DNA from: Erodium maritimum
Lineage: Eukaryota > Streptophyta > Magnoliopsida > Geraniales > Geraniaceae
NCBI GenBank assembly: GCA_963921825.1
Contig: OY997591.1
Location: 54,289,031-54,353,030, forward strand
Direction of reading: 5' to 3'
Length of the DNA: 64,000 nucleotides
A model generated the notes under the pieces. It saw only the letters and a program-made list of their open reading frames with translations, searched no databases and was not told the DNA's origin. Shown in pieces: positions 45,501 through 59,500 of the stretch. The number at the start of each line of letters is the position of its first letter. Positions within the stretch are counted from its first letter, which is position 1. Position numbers and translations under genes: made by a program.

Positions 45501-48500
45501 CATCTCAGAGCATTGAACTTCTAGATCAGCCAGAAGGCGGTGCCAATGCCCTTAATATCAACAGGTTTCTAATTGACTCGCTATTTCCCCCTTTAATATG
45601 TATACGCTATTTGATAGTTGGACAGTGTCTTCTATGAATAAAAAATGGTGATTCTAAAAACTCCAAGTAATCCATTGGCAGGACTTTGTTGCAACTCCTA
45701 AAAATGCTTGGTTATAGCCCTTTTGGTTCCTAATGGAATGGAATTTATTAAAAGATATTGTATTATTTAGATATTTATTTAGTTACTGGTATTATATTTT
45801 TAAAAAGATGAAAGAGAATTGACTTTAGATCCCTCAATTGCTCTCTGCTGTTTATTTTTAACTCTTGCATGCTTGAAGCCCATCTTATTGTATTTGAGTC
45901 ACTAACTTTGCCACAAATGTCATAAGTATCTATTAATTAATATGAAAGTGTATTCTACCTAGTTCGTGGTCTATTTTTTCCGTGTATTCATTTGGGTTTT
46001 ATTAAGGTATCTTACTAGTTCCTGATTCCTTGCAGTTTGAGATTACTTCTTCATAAACAAACAGCTCCAGATCACAGTAAATCAGTTTTAGATCTGCAGA
46101 CTATGGAACATAGAGAGCTTAGTGCTTCATATGGCTTCGTGGAGAAACTGTTGGGTGAAAGTCTAGCTAAGCTTGAGGAAGATGAACTAGATATGGATCA
46201 TTTTATTAGATGGGAACTTGGAGCTTGCTGGATTCAGCATTTGCAAGATCAAAATAATACAGAGAAAGATAAGAAATCATCTACTGAGAAAGCTAAAGGG
46301 GAAATGAAGGTTGAAGGGCTTGGGACACCTCTTAGATCTCTTAAGCAGAATAAGAAGAAACTGGATGGAAGCAATGTTAAAAAACAGTCTGAAAACTCAA
46401 AATCCCAAATGGAAGGTGTTGCCGAGGAAGCTGAAACGGAGTCTCAACTTGAAACCAGTGTGAAAGAAAATGAGCTTGCACTACAGAGCATGTTGTCTGA
46501 TGAGGCTTTTGCTCGACTAAAAGAATCAGATACTGGACTTCATCGCAAGGTAGTGTTTTGTATAGATAGTTGGAGTATATGGTATCTTCTTGATTTTACA
46601 ATTCAGAGTAAACTAACCTACCATATCTGGTTGACAGTCTCTTCATGAACTGGTTGACTTGTCAAAGAAGTACTACAATGAAGTTGCTCTTCCTAAACTG
46701 GTAACAACTTAATGTTTTGTAATCTAAATCTTCTAGTTAATTTGAACATTATTTAGCCTCGTTTATTCTAATTTTTGAAACTTACATGTCAAACAGGTGG
46801 CGGATTTTGGTTCATTGGAACTCTCACCAGTTGATGGCCGGACTCTAACTGATTTCATGCATACTAGAGGTCTTCGAATGCGTTCTCTTGGACATGTGGT
46901 AAGTGCCATATCCCGACTCTAGCTTTTGATTCTCGAAATATATCTAGCGTATACTACCTGCCCATAGAAAAACAGTTCCTCAACTTTTTTATGCTCCCGT
47001 TAGAACGTTCTCACTCATATTTTCTGAAGCATTTGTTTCCGTGTCAATTTGGTAACTTTCTTCTTTTAACCCAAGTGATAATCGATTTTTGTCTCTGGAA
47101 GATGCGAGGTTAGTCTTGTATCCATGAAATGCCCGTCCTTGCAACATTTGCATGCACGTGCTTCTATGTGCTCTGCTGCATATACATCTGAGAACAATTA
47201 TATTGCCCCATTAATATGTCTTATATGTATCTTTCATCACCTCTAGCTAAATATCTGTATATTGTGGTAAAATTAGTAATTAGCATTACAGATTATAGAA
47301 ATAGTATTTACTATCCCGCTGAAGATCCCCTCCCCATCATTATAAGCTTTCTTATTGTTCTATCTACATCATGTTCAGTCCAGGCATTCTATCTCGCTGT
47401 ACCTCATTTGACTTTGACCACCTTACATCATATTGGAAATGAGTGTGTTAGTAGATGAATATCAGCTGGAATGTTCCTAAAAAATGCTAACGATTTTGAG
47501 GTTGTCCATTCTGACCCCAACCTTACTCCTTTGCCAGGTTAAGCTTTCAGAAAAGCTGTCACATGTGCAATCCCTCTGTATTCATGAGATGATAGTAAGA
47601 GCTTTTAAGCACACTATTCAGGCAGTTATTGCTGCAGTCAGTGACACTGACAAACTGGCTGTAACAATAGCAGCTTCACTGAATCTGATGCTTGGGGTTC
47701 CTCAAGGGGGAGAATCAAAAGCTTCGTGCAATGTGCACTCCTTGGTGTGGAGATGGCTGGAGGTATTCCTGAAGAAACGATATGACTGGGAGCTTACCAG
47801 CCTAAACTACAAAGATGTTAGGAAATTTGCCATTTTGCGTGGACTCTGTCATAAGGTATTTCAATCTACTCCGTGAGTTATCAAATTCTTGAATACATTA
47901 ATAGTACACAGTATAGGCTGTAACCCCACACATCAACGCGTAAGCCATTTCTACAGATAGTTGTGTTATGGAATTAACAATTTGTAACAATGTAATCTCT
48001 ATCGCCGATCAAAAATACAATGTAATCTCTATGTTATATAAGAGTGATTTACGTTGTAGGACATGGAAACATTAATAATTTGTGTCGGCAAGTTGAATGC
48101 TGGAAGCTGCAATTCTGTTCAGTTTAATATTTGGATTCCAGCATTTATGTTTGTTGGAATCCACTATTTGTTGACAATGAAGTTCATCACGCACATATAT
48201 ATAGGAAAAAAGGTGGTAATATATACATGTGATGGGTATGTCTATCTTAGTGACGACAGAAAGTTTTCTTAACAAATGGAGGCCAGACCTACTGTGATCT
48301 GAACCATGACTACTATATTTTCTTTCCACCCCTCACTATAAAGTTCCTTTGGATGCTATAACTTCCATATAAGATTATTATATTGTGGCTGCAAGTTTTG
48401 GCTCAGTTAAATTTAAATCTGCAAGAGGGAACCAATTGGTATCTGCTGTAACCACTTTGTAGATTTAAATTTTGTTGTGATTCAAGGACCACGAATTGCT

Positions 48501-51500
48501 GACATCTTTTCTCTCATTTAGGTGGGCATTGAGCTGGTTCCACGGGATTATGATATGGATTCTTCAAACCCATTTCAGAAAGCAGATATTGTTAGCCTGG
48601 TTCCAGTGCATAAGGTAATAAACAGTACACGAAATAAATGTTATTTTTCTTCTATCCTTGTTTTTGCTGCTACAGAAATGATCAGATCTAATTCAACCCG
48701 CTGTATATAATTGCATATTTTGCTTCTTTGCAGCAAGCAGCTTGCTCATCTGCAGATGGCAGGCAACTCTTGGAATCTTCAAAAACAGCATTGGATAAGG
48801 GAAAACTTGAGGATGCAGTTGCCTACGGGACAAAGGTATTTATTTTTCAATGAAATCTTGGATTCAGGATCTGTGACCCTTCAGTTTGTTACAGTAATAC
48901 ACTACTGAATGTACATTTCAGGCCCTTGCAAAGCTGGTAGCAGTTTGTGGTCCCTACCATCGAATGACTGCTGGAGCATACAGTCTCCTTGCTGTAGTCC
49001 TGTATCACACAGGAGACTTTAATCAGGTTCTTTCTTTATCCATTTTGTTCTGTCATAATACACTTTTGCTATTCTTCTCTCTCTTCTCCCAAGTTCTATC
49101 AGCAGAACACTAACTACACAGCCAGCAGTAACTGGTGGCCGCTCCTGACTTAGTTTAAATAAAAGCTCCTTACTGCATTTATTAAGATAGTTTCTAGAAG
49201 GGTCCAGATAGTTCACTGTATAAGAACCTATATGCCAAACTATTTCATGTTTGTAGTTCTTTTGTTTCACTTGGATATTTTCAAGAAGAGATCAATTTAA
49301 TTTCTTATCCTAATTACAGGCGACAATATATCAGCAAAAGGCATTGGATATCAATGAAAGAGAACTAGGACTCGATCATCCAGATACAATGAAGAGTTAT
49401 GGGGACCTTGCTGTGTTCTACTATAGACTTCAACACACAGAGCTTGCTCTCAAGTACGCTTCTCTCTGTGTAGTGTAATATGAAGTGGTGTTTGGAGATT
49501 TTTTTTTGCTTGGGGGATGAGAATGGGTCAACTGACTCGGTTCTTTCAACTTCCTAAGTTCACTCTTTCTAGGCTGTTTAATCGATTAAGGAAAAATAGA
49601 TTTAGCTTACACCCCTTTAGAGTTAAACTTCGTATTTTTTCTTTTGAAAAAATCAATCAAATTCCTGTCCAGTTTTGACTTTATCTTCTGCACTTTTCAT
49701 CAATTAGATGTCCTACAAGTCAGAGATTTCCCTATAGACTGTTGGTTCTAAAACATAATTTTATGTTTGTTCGCTACACTTTCCTTCGCATTTAAGTGTT
49801 GATGGCTCTTCATCAGGTATGTAAAACGTGCTTTGTATCTTCTACATCTCACTTGTGGCCCATCTCATCCAAACACTGCTGCAACATACATCAATGTGGC
49901 TATGATGGAGGAAGGATTGGGGAATGTGCATGTTGCCCTCAGATACCTTCACAAAGCTCTGAAATGCAACCAAAAGTTACTTGGTCCCGACCATATTCAG
50001 GTTTTAATCAGCTGCACCTATACGCACAATATTAAATTTCATTGTGGGGCAGATCTTTTTTTATTTCTTAAAAAAAGAAGACTAATTAGATTCTTGGCTT
50101 AGCTAATATATTGGCCTCAAAAGTTCGGATATTAAAAACATGAATTGGAAATCACTTGATTCTCTTAAAGCTAAAATCAAGGGTCCAGCACCCGACGGAA
50201 AAAAAGACTAGTATTTGTTTGGGTTAATTACCTTTAGTACCCCTTATGTATTGGTAACACTCCTTTAGTACCCTGATGTATTGGTAATGCTCTGGACAAA
50301 ATTTTGGTCAAGTTTACGCCATTTTGATGATCTATGACCAATTCATAAGGGGTATTAAATGTTCTGTTATCAATACATAAGGGGTATTATATGATCTGTG
50401 ACCAATTCAAACAGGGTACTAAATGACAGTTACCAAAACAGAGGGACTGTTATTGAACGTTACAAAACACAGGGGTACAAAAGGTATGTTACCAATAGAA
50501 AAGGGGTACAAAAGGTAATTAACCCTATTTCTTTTATTTGGGTCCATAAAATGCATTTTTAAATGGGTCCAAACAGCATTAGGAACAGTGAGTATCATGA
50601 AGAGTTTATGGATTGGACAGTAAACATCGACAGATTAAGAGCATTAAGCGTCAATGTCATTAACATATGTGATCTGTCGCCTAAAAACATATAATCTTCA
50701 TTGTCAAATAAAAAAATATTTGATAGATGCAGTTGCCAATGATTAGGAAGCCGTAAAATCCATGCTAAAATTTCCAAGTGAAATATTCGCCTTAAAGTAA
50801 TTCCTTTTATGTGTTGTTGCTTATCAGACTGCAGCAAGTTACCATGCGATAGCAATTGCACTATCATTGATGGAAGCATATCCTTTAAGTGTTCAGCATG
50901 AACAAACAACCTTGCGAATTCTCCGAGCAAAGTTGGGCCCAGATGATCTGCGTACTCAGGTACCTTTCTCATTAGGCCAGAGAGAAATCTATAGAATGTT
51001 ATTTTGGAGACTTGAATGAATGTCCTAGTGATTTTGTGTTTTGTTACAAGCTCCTATTGATTGCACTATGCGACAACTGTTTGGCAAATTCCCCGACAAG
51101 TAGAAAATGAGAGTAATCTTGTAATATGAACTTCAAAAATATGTTAGCTGAAAAGTTCTGTTTGGAAGACGAGTTCCCATAAATGTCATTTTATCATCAA
51201 CTTGAGACCCTATCTACTCAATAACATGAATTAATCCAGGCACAACATCATTACAGACTTTGTAGTTCCTTATTTTTCATTGAAGAGTAAATTTATAAGT
51301 CAAGTGATACTGAATTTAGGAACTGAATGCTGCAGGATGCTGCTGCCTGGCTTGAGTACTTCGAGTCCAAGGCATTTGAACAGCAAGAAGCTGCACGTAA
51401 TGGAACTCGGAAGCCTGATCCATCCATTGCTAGCAAAGGCCATCTAAGGTAACTTTTTTTTCAATAAATGAAGGTTATACTTGTGTTTGATTACACCTTT

Positions 51501-54500
51501 GGAATGCCAGTGATTTTTTTTTTGTTATGTTGCTTTCACCTATGCACATTTTTAAATCATTAGTTGGTAATACTAATGTCAAGATGGCAGTGGATAGTAC
51601 CATTTGTATCACCTACTTGCCACTTGCTGATGATTACGAAAATGATGCTTAATTGTTTTCTTCTGGATATTTGTAAACCTTGTCAAATCATTTTGGACAT
51701 ACTGTTAGCAGTAAATTTTGTGTTAATCCTCAATGAGGAAGTAGATATTTAAGATGCATAATTATCTAGTGAAGGTGCTTCATTGGCGTATCTATAATGA
51801 TAGCTATGAGGTTCAAATTTCAATTGTTATATGGTCTAAGTCGTAGGGCACCAGGTGCATGTTCCGTGAGATAGATTCACCTATGACTATGAGACGCCTC
51901 TTATATGATATTTTGAATATTGAACCTTGCCAAAATATGCCTCTGATGAATTTGGACAAAACTTTGCAGTGTATCAGATTTGCTTGACTACATTAATCCA
52001 AGTCATGATGGCAAGGGGAGAGATATATTGGCTGTAAAGAAGAAAAACTATATTTCAAAGGTGCGTTGCTAATCGAAAGTATTTTTATGCTGTTTAGGAA
52101 ATGGCAGGAGTCATAATTAGTCACTGTTTCTCTCGTGCAATACTCAAGCATGGAAGAACTTCCTAATTAGTTGCTTGTGTCAATTTTGATAGCCTTTTTT
52201 CTCAGTAATTAGCCAATAACTATTATAGGCAAGCTGATGTAGGAGTCAATGTTAACAGTATAACTGATGGGTGGTCTTCCCCTGAACTCTGTGGCTTAAT
52301 TACCAGAATAGGGATCTTTTCTTGGCAGACTGAAAAGAAGATGAGACGTTGTTGTTTATGAATTGTGAAGATTTATCGATTCTCACCTCAGCCACGCATT
52401 AAGGAACTTCTCCACAAGTGAAAATTTCTTTGTCCTAATAGATATTATAGACGACAGCATTCCCTTCAAAAGGGTGACATACCTTGCAAACAGTTCTCAG
52501 GTCATAGAAAGATGTTAATACTACATAGTCAGTAAAGGATCTTAAAATTAACTATGATATTATGCAAGGCGAAACTTATTGATAATTATATAGTGAAGCG
52601 CAAGAGGAAGAGTCACATTTTTTTTCTTGGAACAGAGGGAGTATCCTTTTATATGATGCCCTGCCTGTACCTTTCTCACCCCTTAGTTCTTGACAAACGT
52701 TCCTTTGCAGGTGAAGGGAATATCTGAACAAGTATCTAGCCTGACAAGTTCTGACGAATCTCCAAAAGATAGCCCCAAAAAGTCTTCAGATGAGGAGGCA
52801 TTAATGACTGAACTCAAGGAGCATGACGAAGAGAATCAGGAGGCTAGCCTCACACCAACTGAGTCCCAGCAAAGAACTATGGAAGAGACTGAAGTGGAGA
52901 AGCTGAACTATGCCAGTGAATTTTCAGCTGAAATACGAGATGAAGATGATGATGGCAAGCATGCTGAAGGGGATGATGGATGGCAATCGGTTCAAAGGCC
53001 AAGATCAGCTGGCTCATATGGGCAGCGATTCAAGCAGCGACGTGCAACCTTTGGAAAGCTCTATAGTTATCAGAAAACAAATGTGGAGACCGACATGGAA
53101 CATGCCCAAGCCAAGAATACCCATCAGAATAGAAGATACTACCTCTTGAAAAAACGACCAGTATCTCATGGAAATTATACAGAGCAACAACCTGCGAATG
53201 CCACGATAGGTGCAAAATATGGGCGAAGAATAATGAAGACTCTAACGTACAGGATTAAGTCTGTGCCTTCATCTATCAAAGATACAGCTACTGATGTCTC
53301 TAAAGAGGGTGGAGAATCTGTGAGACACCCATTAGAGTCAGGGTCAATGGCTAAACCAAACCACTCAAATCCAATGAACAAGCCTGCAGTTAGTAATCTT
53401 GGGAAGTCTCCATCATACAAGGAAGTAGCATTGGCTCCTCCAGGTACCATTGCCAAGTTGCAGTTTATGGCGCCTTATGGTGATATCCCTGATAACCAGG
53501 AAGAGTGTGGTGGGAAACGTGAAGAGGAAACACATCAAGCAAACAAAAATGTTGACACAACAATAACAGGGGAAAAAACTGCTGTTAAAGAGGATGTTAT
53601 GACTCATGTTGGGGATCCCATTGACAATTTGGAAGACAAAGTTGAAGTGTTTGAGACAAAAGTAGGAACAGGTACAAATGATGCATTAGACGATATCCCT
53701 TCTACAATAGCTGCTGTGAATGTTGAAGCACTTCAGCCTTGTGGTGTCGAGGTTCATGATGAGGTACAAACAAGCATACTAGTGGACAGCATTCCAGATT
53801 CGATTGAATCTCTGGAAGAGGAACTGCATGAGAAGGATTTATCTGGAAGTTTGGAACCCCAAAACGATGCAAGCTCCATGTTGCAAGGAGCTGACAATTT
53901 GAAGGATAAATCCTCAATCCTGATTACAGGTGATAATCGGGGGTCATTCAACAAGAGGTTGTCTGCATCGGCAGCTCCATTCAACCCAACCGCTGTACGT
54001 CCTACACCAATTCCTATGAACCTTACTCATCCTCCTAGTCCTGGTGGTGTTCCAGCTGTTGCACCTTGGCCAGTAAACATGACCCTTCACCCAGGGCCTG
54101 CTACTGTCTTACCCACCATTAATCCTATGTCTCATCACCCATACCCATCACCTCCTCCAACCCCAAACATGATACATCCATTGCCATTTATGTACCCTCC
54201 ATTTACTCAGGTACCTACAAGTACCTTCCCCGTAACTAGCAGTGCCTTTCATCCCAATCATTTTGCCTGGCAATGCAATATGAACCACAATGTATCAGAC
54301 TTCATCCCCACTACAGTTTGGCCTGGTTGCCATCCAGTGGAGTTCACTTTGGCTCACTCACAACCTGTTGTTGAGCCTATTGCTGATCTCACTTTGGAGC
54401 CTAGGAGGCAGCATGATGTTTCTGAAAGCTTGAACTTCTCTCCAATGCTGCCTGTGGACGTTGATGATGCAGGAGAAACTAAGAAAGAAGTTAACCTTTT

Positions 54501-54846
54501 AGTGCCAGAGGCAATGGATAATGGAAACAGAGTGCCTGGGGTTGGGGTTGAGATTGCGAACAATGGTCATCTAAATTCACGTGGGCTTGTGAGCACTGGG
54601 AATGAACCAAATCTTAACAAAAGCCCGAATGAGAATACTGGATTGGGTGGTGAAAAAACCTTCAGTATTTTGATTAGGGGGAAGAGAAACCGAAAACAGA
54701 CTCTGCGAATGCCTATAAGTTTGCTCAGTCGTCCATATGGTTCTCAGTCTTTCAAAGTTACATATAGTAGAGTAGTCAGAGGGAGCGAAATTCCCAAGTC
54801 TACCAGCTTTCCTGCAACTGAAGATTTTACAGTTTCTGCTATATAA
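42520..54846 (+). CDS. REC1: CLU/REC family protein, REC1-like (REDUCED CHLOROPLAST COVERAGE 1), 23 exons
   Basis: Exons, all GT-AG: 42520-42580, 42718-42779, 42884-42976, 43489-43561, 43654-43911, 44006-44073, 44157-44288, 44584-44625, 44750-45274, 45407-45564, 46036-46549, 46638-46700, 46797-46898, 47538-47855, 48522-48614, 48734-48835, 48922-49026, 49320-49453, 49817-50000, 50828-50959, 51336-51448, 51970-52060, 52711-54846. They sum to 5,559 bases (1,852 aa plus stop), in frame throughout. Layout: basic Lys-rich start ([12 protein letters not shown]), CLU N-terminal region (about 20-110), CLU domain (about 265-560), central eIF3/CLU region with [20 protein letters not shown] (about 688), TPRs (about 855-1075), and a long acidic then Pro-rich tail ending in [20 protein letters not shown]. 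In Arabidopsis, REC proteins act in cytosol and nucleus to set the chloroplast compartment size. REC1 is preferred over REC2/TSS, REC3 and FMT from the tail and middle, from memory. Confidence 0.92.
43154..43307 (+). mobile_element. SINE in intron 3 of the REC1-like gene, 18 bp TSD
   Basis: ATACTTGGATATATTTTG occurs exactly at 43136-43153 and 43308-43325. Between lie about 154 bp that begin CCCATATGGGTTAGTCTGG (A-box-like), carry ATGTTCGAATCTCAC (B-box-like) about 40 bp later, and end in TGATAAAAAAA. This is the layout of a tRNA-derived plant SINE. It is far from both splice sites. Confidence 0.85.
50221..50525. mobile_element. Mutator-type MITE in intron 19 of the REC1-like gene
   Basis: Starts GGGTTAATTACCTTTAGTAC and ends as its near inverse (AAAAGGTAATTAACCC). 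The TIRs extend for roughly 60 bp with mismatches, and the interior repeats GGGGTA-type motifs. TATTTGTTT (50212-50220) and TATTTCTTT (50526-50534) form a 9 bp TSD with one mismatch. It is 305 bp with no coding capacity. Confidence 0.75.
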
Positions 54847-55999
54847 CGTGAAGCGCAGTAGGATTCTTGAGGAAAGATGAGACAGACTTGCATTTGTATT
54901 AGACGAATGGGATCAGTATAACTTGGATCTTTTGTGGATATCATGGTAAAAAAACTTACTGCACAATATTCTGGTGACACCAACTTCTAAGGAGAAGCAG
55001 GTTTGTTCCTCCAATTAAAGCCAGACTCATTTTTTTTTTCTTTCTAATTGGTACTTCGTAAGAAACATTAACATTCTTTCCTTTTTTTTATCTTTCCTTA
55101 GGGCGAAGGCTATGCTATATAACATAAAAAAAGAAACATTAACATTCTTCCTAATATTTGTTTTCACATGTATGTTGATCTCCAGAATGCCAGTGGATAG
55201 TGTGGAGTACAGATGTAGAGCTGAGTCTGTGTGCTTTAGATCAGGTATTGTCTCATCATTTTGATATGAGCTTTTCTTTCGTTAATTTTTTCATGTCATG
55301 TTGAAAAAGTTACTTTTAAGGAACAATAATGTCATTTATGATATCACCGCTCTGACAGTTTTCTAGCATAAAGCACCATGTTTAAGACATGGTCATCTCT
55401 AGGATAATTGATATGTTACATTCTATTACTTGCTATATAATTTTGTACAAAGTTTGGGACCCAACATTATTCATAGTAAGCTTGGGGAATGTGGGAAATA
55501 AAATGTTCAAATCTATGAGAATTCTGTGTTAAAGACACTTTCAGAGGTGGGTAAATGACTTACACCTGGTGTGCAGGTTTACAGTAGGAACTTTATGGGA
55601 CGTCAATAGGTGCTTATTGCAGTGAAGACTTTGGTTCAGGACATAGAAGATTTTGATATTCTGGATTACAACATTTAAAGACTGAAATCAATTTTTGATT
55701 CCCATAGCAATGACTTTCAATAATTATTTTGATTTGATTGTATATGACACGAGTTATTCTTTTTGCTGGGTATCAATATGTTGTCCCTGGTGAAGTTGAC
55801 ATTTTAAGCTTCTTTTGGGCATTTTGATCAGAACTATGGGCAGAGCATTATGCTTCTCTTTTCTCTACTATGAAGTTCTTTTTATGCTGGTTTTGATGGT
55901 ATCATTCTCTCAAAATATAAATGCATGGTGCCTTTATTTTGAGGAGACTTATCTGAGTTTTCATAGAATCACTCTAGAATTGTAGATGAAATCAGAATC
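54847..55999 (+). other. 3' flank and probable 3' UTR of the REC1-like gene
   Basis: AT-rich DNA with no domain-bearing frame. The 3' UTR probably occupies the first few hundred bases, but no unique poly(A) signal can be chosen. AGAAACATTAACATTCTT occurs twice (near 55060 and 55131). Confidence 0.4.
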
Positions 56000-56245
56000 T
56001 GTTGTGATTATTTCTCAAACGATCAAAACCGAAACTTGATACGAATGAACTGATTTTGCCTTTGCCTTGATACCATAAAATGATCAAACCTATTCTTGAT
56101 ATGGTAATGATTCTCTTTTGATTTCCGTGTACATACATAAACTAAATATGTTAGGTATATATATAGGTCATACATAGATGAGTCATGTACATGTGTTAGA
56201 CATGCAATGGTGGTTGCTATATGCCTTCCATGTGTTTTTACAACA
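56000..56245 (-). repeat. 3' LTR of the copia element
   Basis: 246 bp with TGTTG...CAACA ends in both directions, similar to 61617-62499 once the hAT insert there is removed. Confidence 0.75.
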
Positions 56246-56283
56246 CCCCCCCTTAGACATCACTATTAAAAATTGCTTCAAGT

Positions 56284-56460
56284 TGCCTCGTTAAAAACCT
56301 CATCAGGAAAACTCAGTGAGACAAAAACATATAAGGAAAAGAGTGCAAGCGTAAAACGTACTTGATGTTGTGTTTGATCCTGCCTCGTTAAAAACCTCTC
56401 CAAGAAAACCATGTGGGACAAAACTTGGATAAGGAAAAAAGAGTGCAACACACAAAATTT
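56284..56460 (-). repeat. Imperfect direct repeat in the copia 3' region
   Basis: TGCCTCGTTAAAAACCTC occurs at 56284 and 56381, each followed by a related segment with AAGGAAAA and GAGTGCAA. Period about 97 bp, two copies, between the RNase H end and the 3' LTR. Confidence 0.75.
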
Positions 56461-56461
56461 G

Positions 56462-56488
56462 CCCCCCCCCCCCCCCCCCCCCCCCCCC
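56462..56488 (+). repeat. Poly(C) run, 27 bases
   Basis: Twenty-seven C's (G's on the coding strand of the copia element) in its untranslated 3' region. Confidence 0.9.
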
Positions 56489-56544
56489 GAATTTAGGCAG
56501 ACTACTTGGTTGCTTGCTCAGGCGACGCATGCCGATTTTGTGAA

Positions 56545-59500
56545 CTAGCTTCTCAAAGTAGAAGTCGGCAAGACTTTAGTAAATAAATCAGCAAGATTCT
56601 CGCAGGACCGAATCTGCTTGACATCTATCTCATTATTCTTCTGGAGCTCATGAGTATAAAAGAACTTCGGAGAGATGTGTTTGATTCTGTCTCCTTTGAT
56701 ATAACATCTTCTGACTTGAGCTATACAAGCTGCATTGTCTTCATATATGACGAAAGGAGAGCTTGGCGGAGGAATTTCGATTGAGCATAATACATGCTTC
56801 AAAACGAATCGCAAGAATACACATTCTCGACTAGCTTCATGTGGCGCCACAATCTCTGAGTGGTTCGAGGATGTCGCAACCAAAGTCTGCTTCGTAGAGT
56901 GCCAGGAAATGGATGTTTCACTGCAGGTGAAAACATATCCTGTCTGGGAGCGATCTTTGTGAGGATATGATAAATAGCCTGCATCCGCATATCCAACCAT
57001 GTCAACGCTCCACCTTGACTTAGAATACATAAGTCCAAAATCTCTGGTCCCGCTCAGATAACGAAGTACATGCTTGATATCGTTCCAATGTCGTCGAGTG
57101 GGTTCTAAACTGAACCCGGCAAGTACATTTACTGCGAATGCTATGTCAGGTCGCGTACATTGTACCAAATATAACAAACCCCCAATATCATTTAGATATG
57201 GTACTTCAGGACCAACTATCTCTTCATCTGCTTCCTTGGGACAGAATGGATCTCTTCTGGGATCTAAAGAACGGACGGCCATTGGAGTACTGAGTGGGTG
57301 AGCACTATCCATACTAAAACGCTTCAAAATCTTTTCAACATATGTAGATTGATGGATCAAAATGCCATCAGACATATGCTCGAGCTGTAGGCCGAGACAA
57401 TGACTAGTCTTTCCGAAATCTTTCATTTCGAATTCTCGTTTCAGATAATCTGAAGCTTTGAGGATCTCTTCTGGAGTCCCAATCAGATTTATGTCATCAA
57501 TGTATACTGCTATAATAACAAACCCGGAGGTTGTTTTCTTAATGAACACACATGGACATATAATATCGTTTTATAGCCTTCTCTGGTAAGATATTCGCTA
57601 AGGCGATGGTACCACATCCTACCAGATTGCTTTAGTCCATACAGTGATTTCTGTAACTTTTATTGAACACAGATCTCTAGGGATATCTATCATTGCTTCA
57701 GGCAATCTCAACCCATCGGGGAGTTTCATATAGATATCAGTGTCCAAATTACCATACAGGTAAGCAGTCACAACGTCCATCATGCACATATCAAGTCTCT
57801 TAGAGACTGATAGGCTGATCAAATATCTGAAAGTGATCATATCCATTACTGGGGAATATGTCTAATCAAAATCGACTCCTGGTCATTGAGAGAATCCTTG
57901 GGCCACAAGTTTAACCTTATACCGGGCGACTTCATTTTTCTCATTTCATTTCCTTATAAATACCCACATGTAATCAACAGGGTTGACATCTTCTGGTGTC
58001 TTGGAAACGGGCCCAAAAACTTGGCGTTTCGCCAATGAGGCCAATTCTGCCTGAATTGCCTTTTCCCACATAGGCCAGTCATCCCTGTGACGCCATTCGT
58101 CGATGCTTCGGGGCTCAAAATCAAAATCATTTATGATCTCGTTGGCCACCGTGAACGCAAAGACTTCATCAAAAATAATTTTCTCATTTCTTAACTCTTC
58201 AAGAGTATTAATGTCTTCTGGTACTTCTGGACCGATTGGTTCTTCTAGAAAAGCTCAGGTAAATCTTCTGGAACTACTTCTGGTAATGAGGCTTTCTCAT
58301 CGGCTTGTTCTTCTGGAATCACCGTTTTCTTATCCCCTATATTTGTCTGACATTTCCGCTTCCGGGGAACAATATCTTTTGATCCAACTGGTCTCCCACG
58401 CTTCTGGCGTGCACTAGAGTAATTGATAGCTGCTTTTGCAGTATCACTAGTGACCTTAATTCTAGCTGGTACATTGATTGCATCTATATAAGACCTTGTC
58501 ATCTTTGACGTATCTGCAAATCCATCAGGCATTTGATTTGCAACATTTTGCAAATGAATTATTCTCTGTACTTCTGTTTCACATTGTGATGTGCGTGGGT
58601 CTAAATGAGACAATGAACCCACTGTCCAAGAAAGTTCATGCCCAACTTCAGGAGGCTTATAAGAGAGTTCATGTCTTATTTCAAGAGGCTTATCTTTCTC
58701 ACCTAGATGTGAAGATGTTGTCTCATCAAATTGACAATTTGCAAATCTTGCAGTAAACAAATCACCCGTCCAAGGTTCAAGATACCTTATAATGGACGGT
58801 GAATCAAAACCAACATATATCCCCAACCGACGTTGGGGTCCCATTTTTGTGCGTTGAGTAGGTGCGATCGACATTTGCACTGCGCAACCAAAGGTTCGCA
58901 AATGGGATATGTTAGGTTGATGACCACACACAAGTTGTACATGAGAATATTGATGATAAGCACTTGGTCTTATACGAATTAAAGATGCAGCATGTAATAC
59001 AGCGTGTCCCCAAGCAAAAATAGGTAATTGTGATTGCATTAGTAATGTACGTGCAATTACCTATATACCTTTAATAAACGATTATGCTAAACCATTTTGG
59101 GAATGGACATGTGCAACAGGATGTTCAATATCAATCCCTAAAGACATGCAATAATCATCAAATGCTCTTGATGTGAACTCACCAGCATTATCGAGACGAA
59201 TAGACTTAATGGGATGATCAGGGAAATGTTCCCTCAGCTTAATGATTTGTGCCAGCAATTTAGCGAACGCAACATTTCGCGTGGACAATAAGCAAATATG
59301 AGACCATCTGCTGGATGTGTCTATCATGACCATGAAAAAAACTGAATGATCCACTAGCTGGATGTATAGGGCCACATATATCCCCCTGAATCCTTTGCAA
59401 GAAAGATGACATTTCAATGTTAATCTTGGTTTGCGATGGTCGGACCAATAATTTTCCTTGTGAACAAGCTGTACATGATATCTCATTGGACATTAGGATC

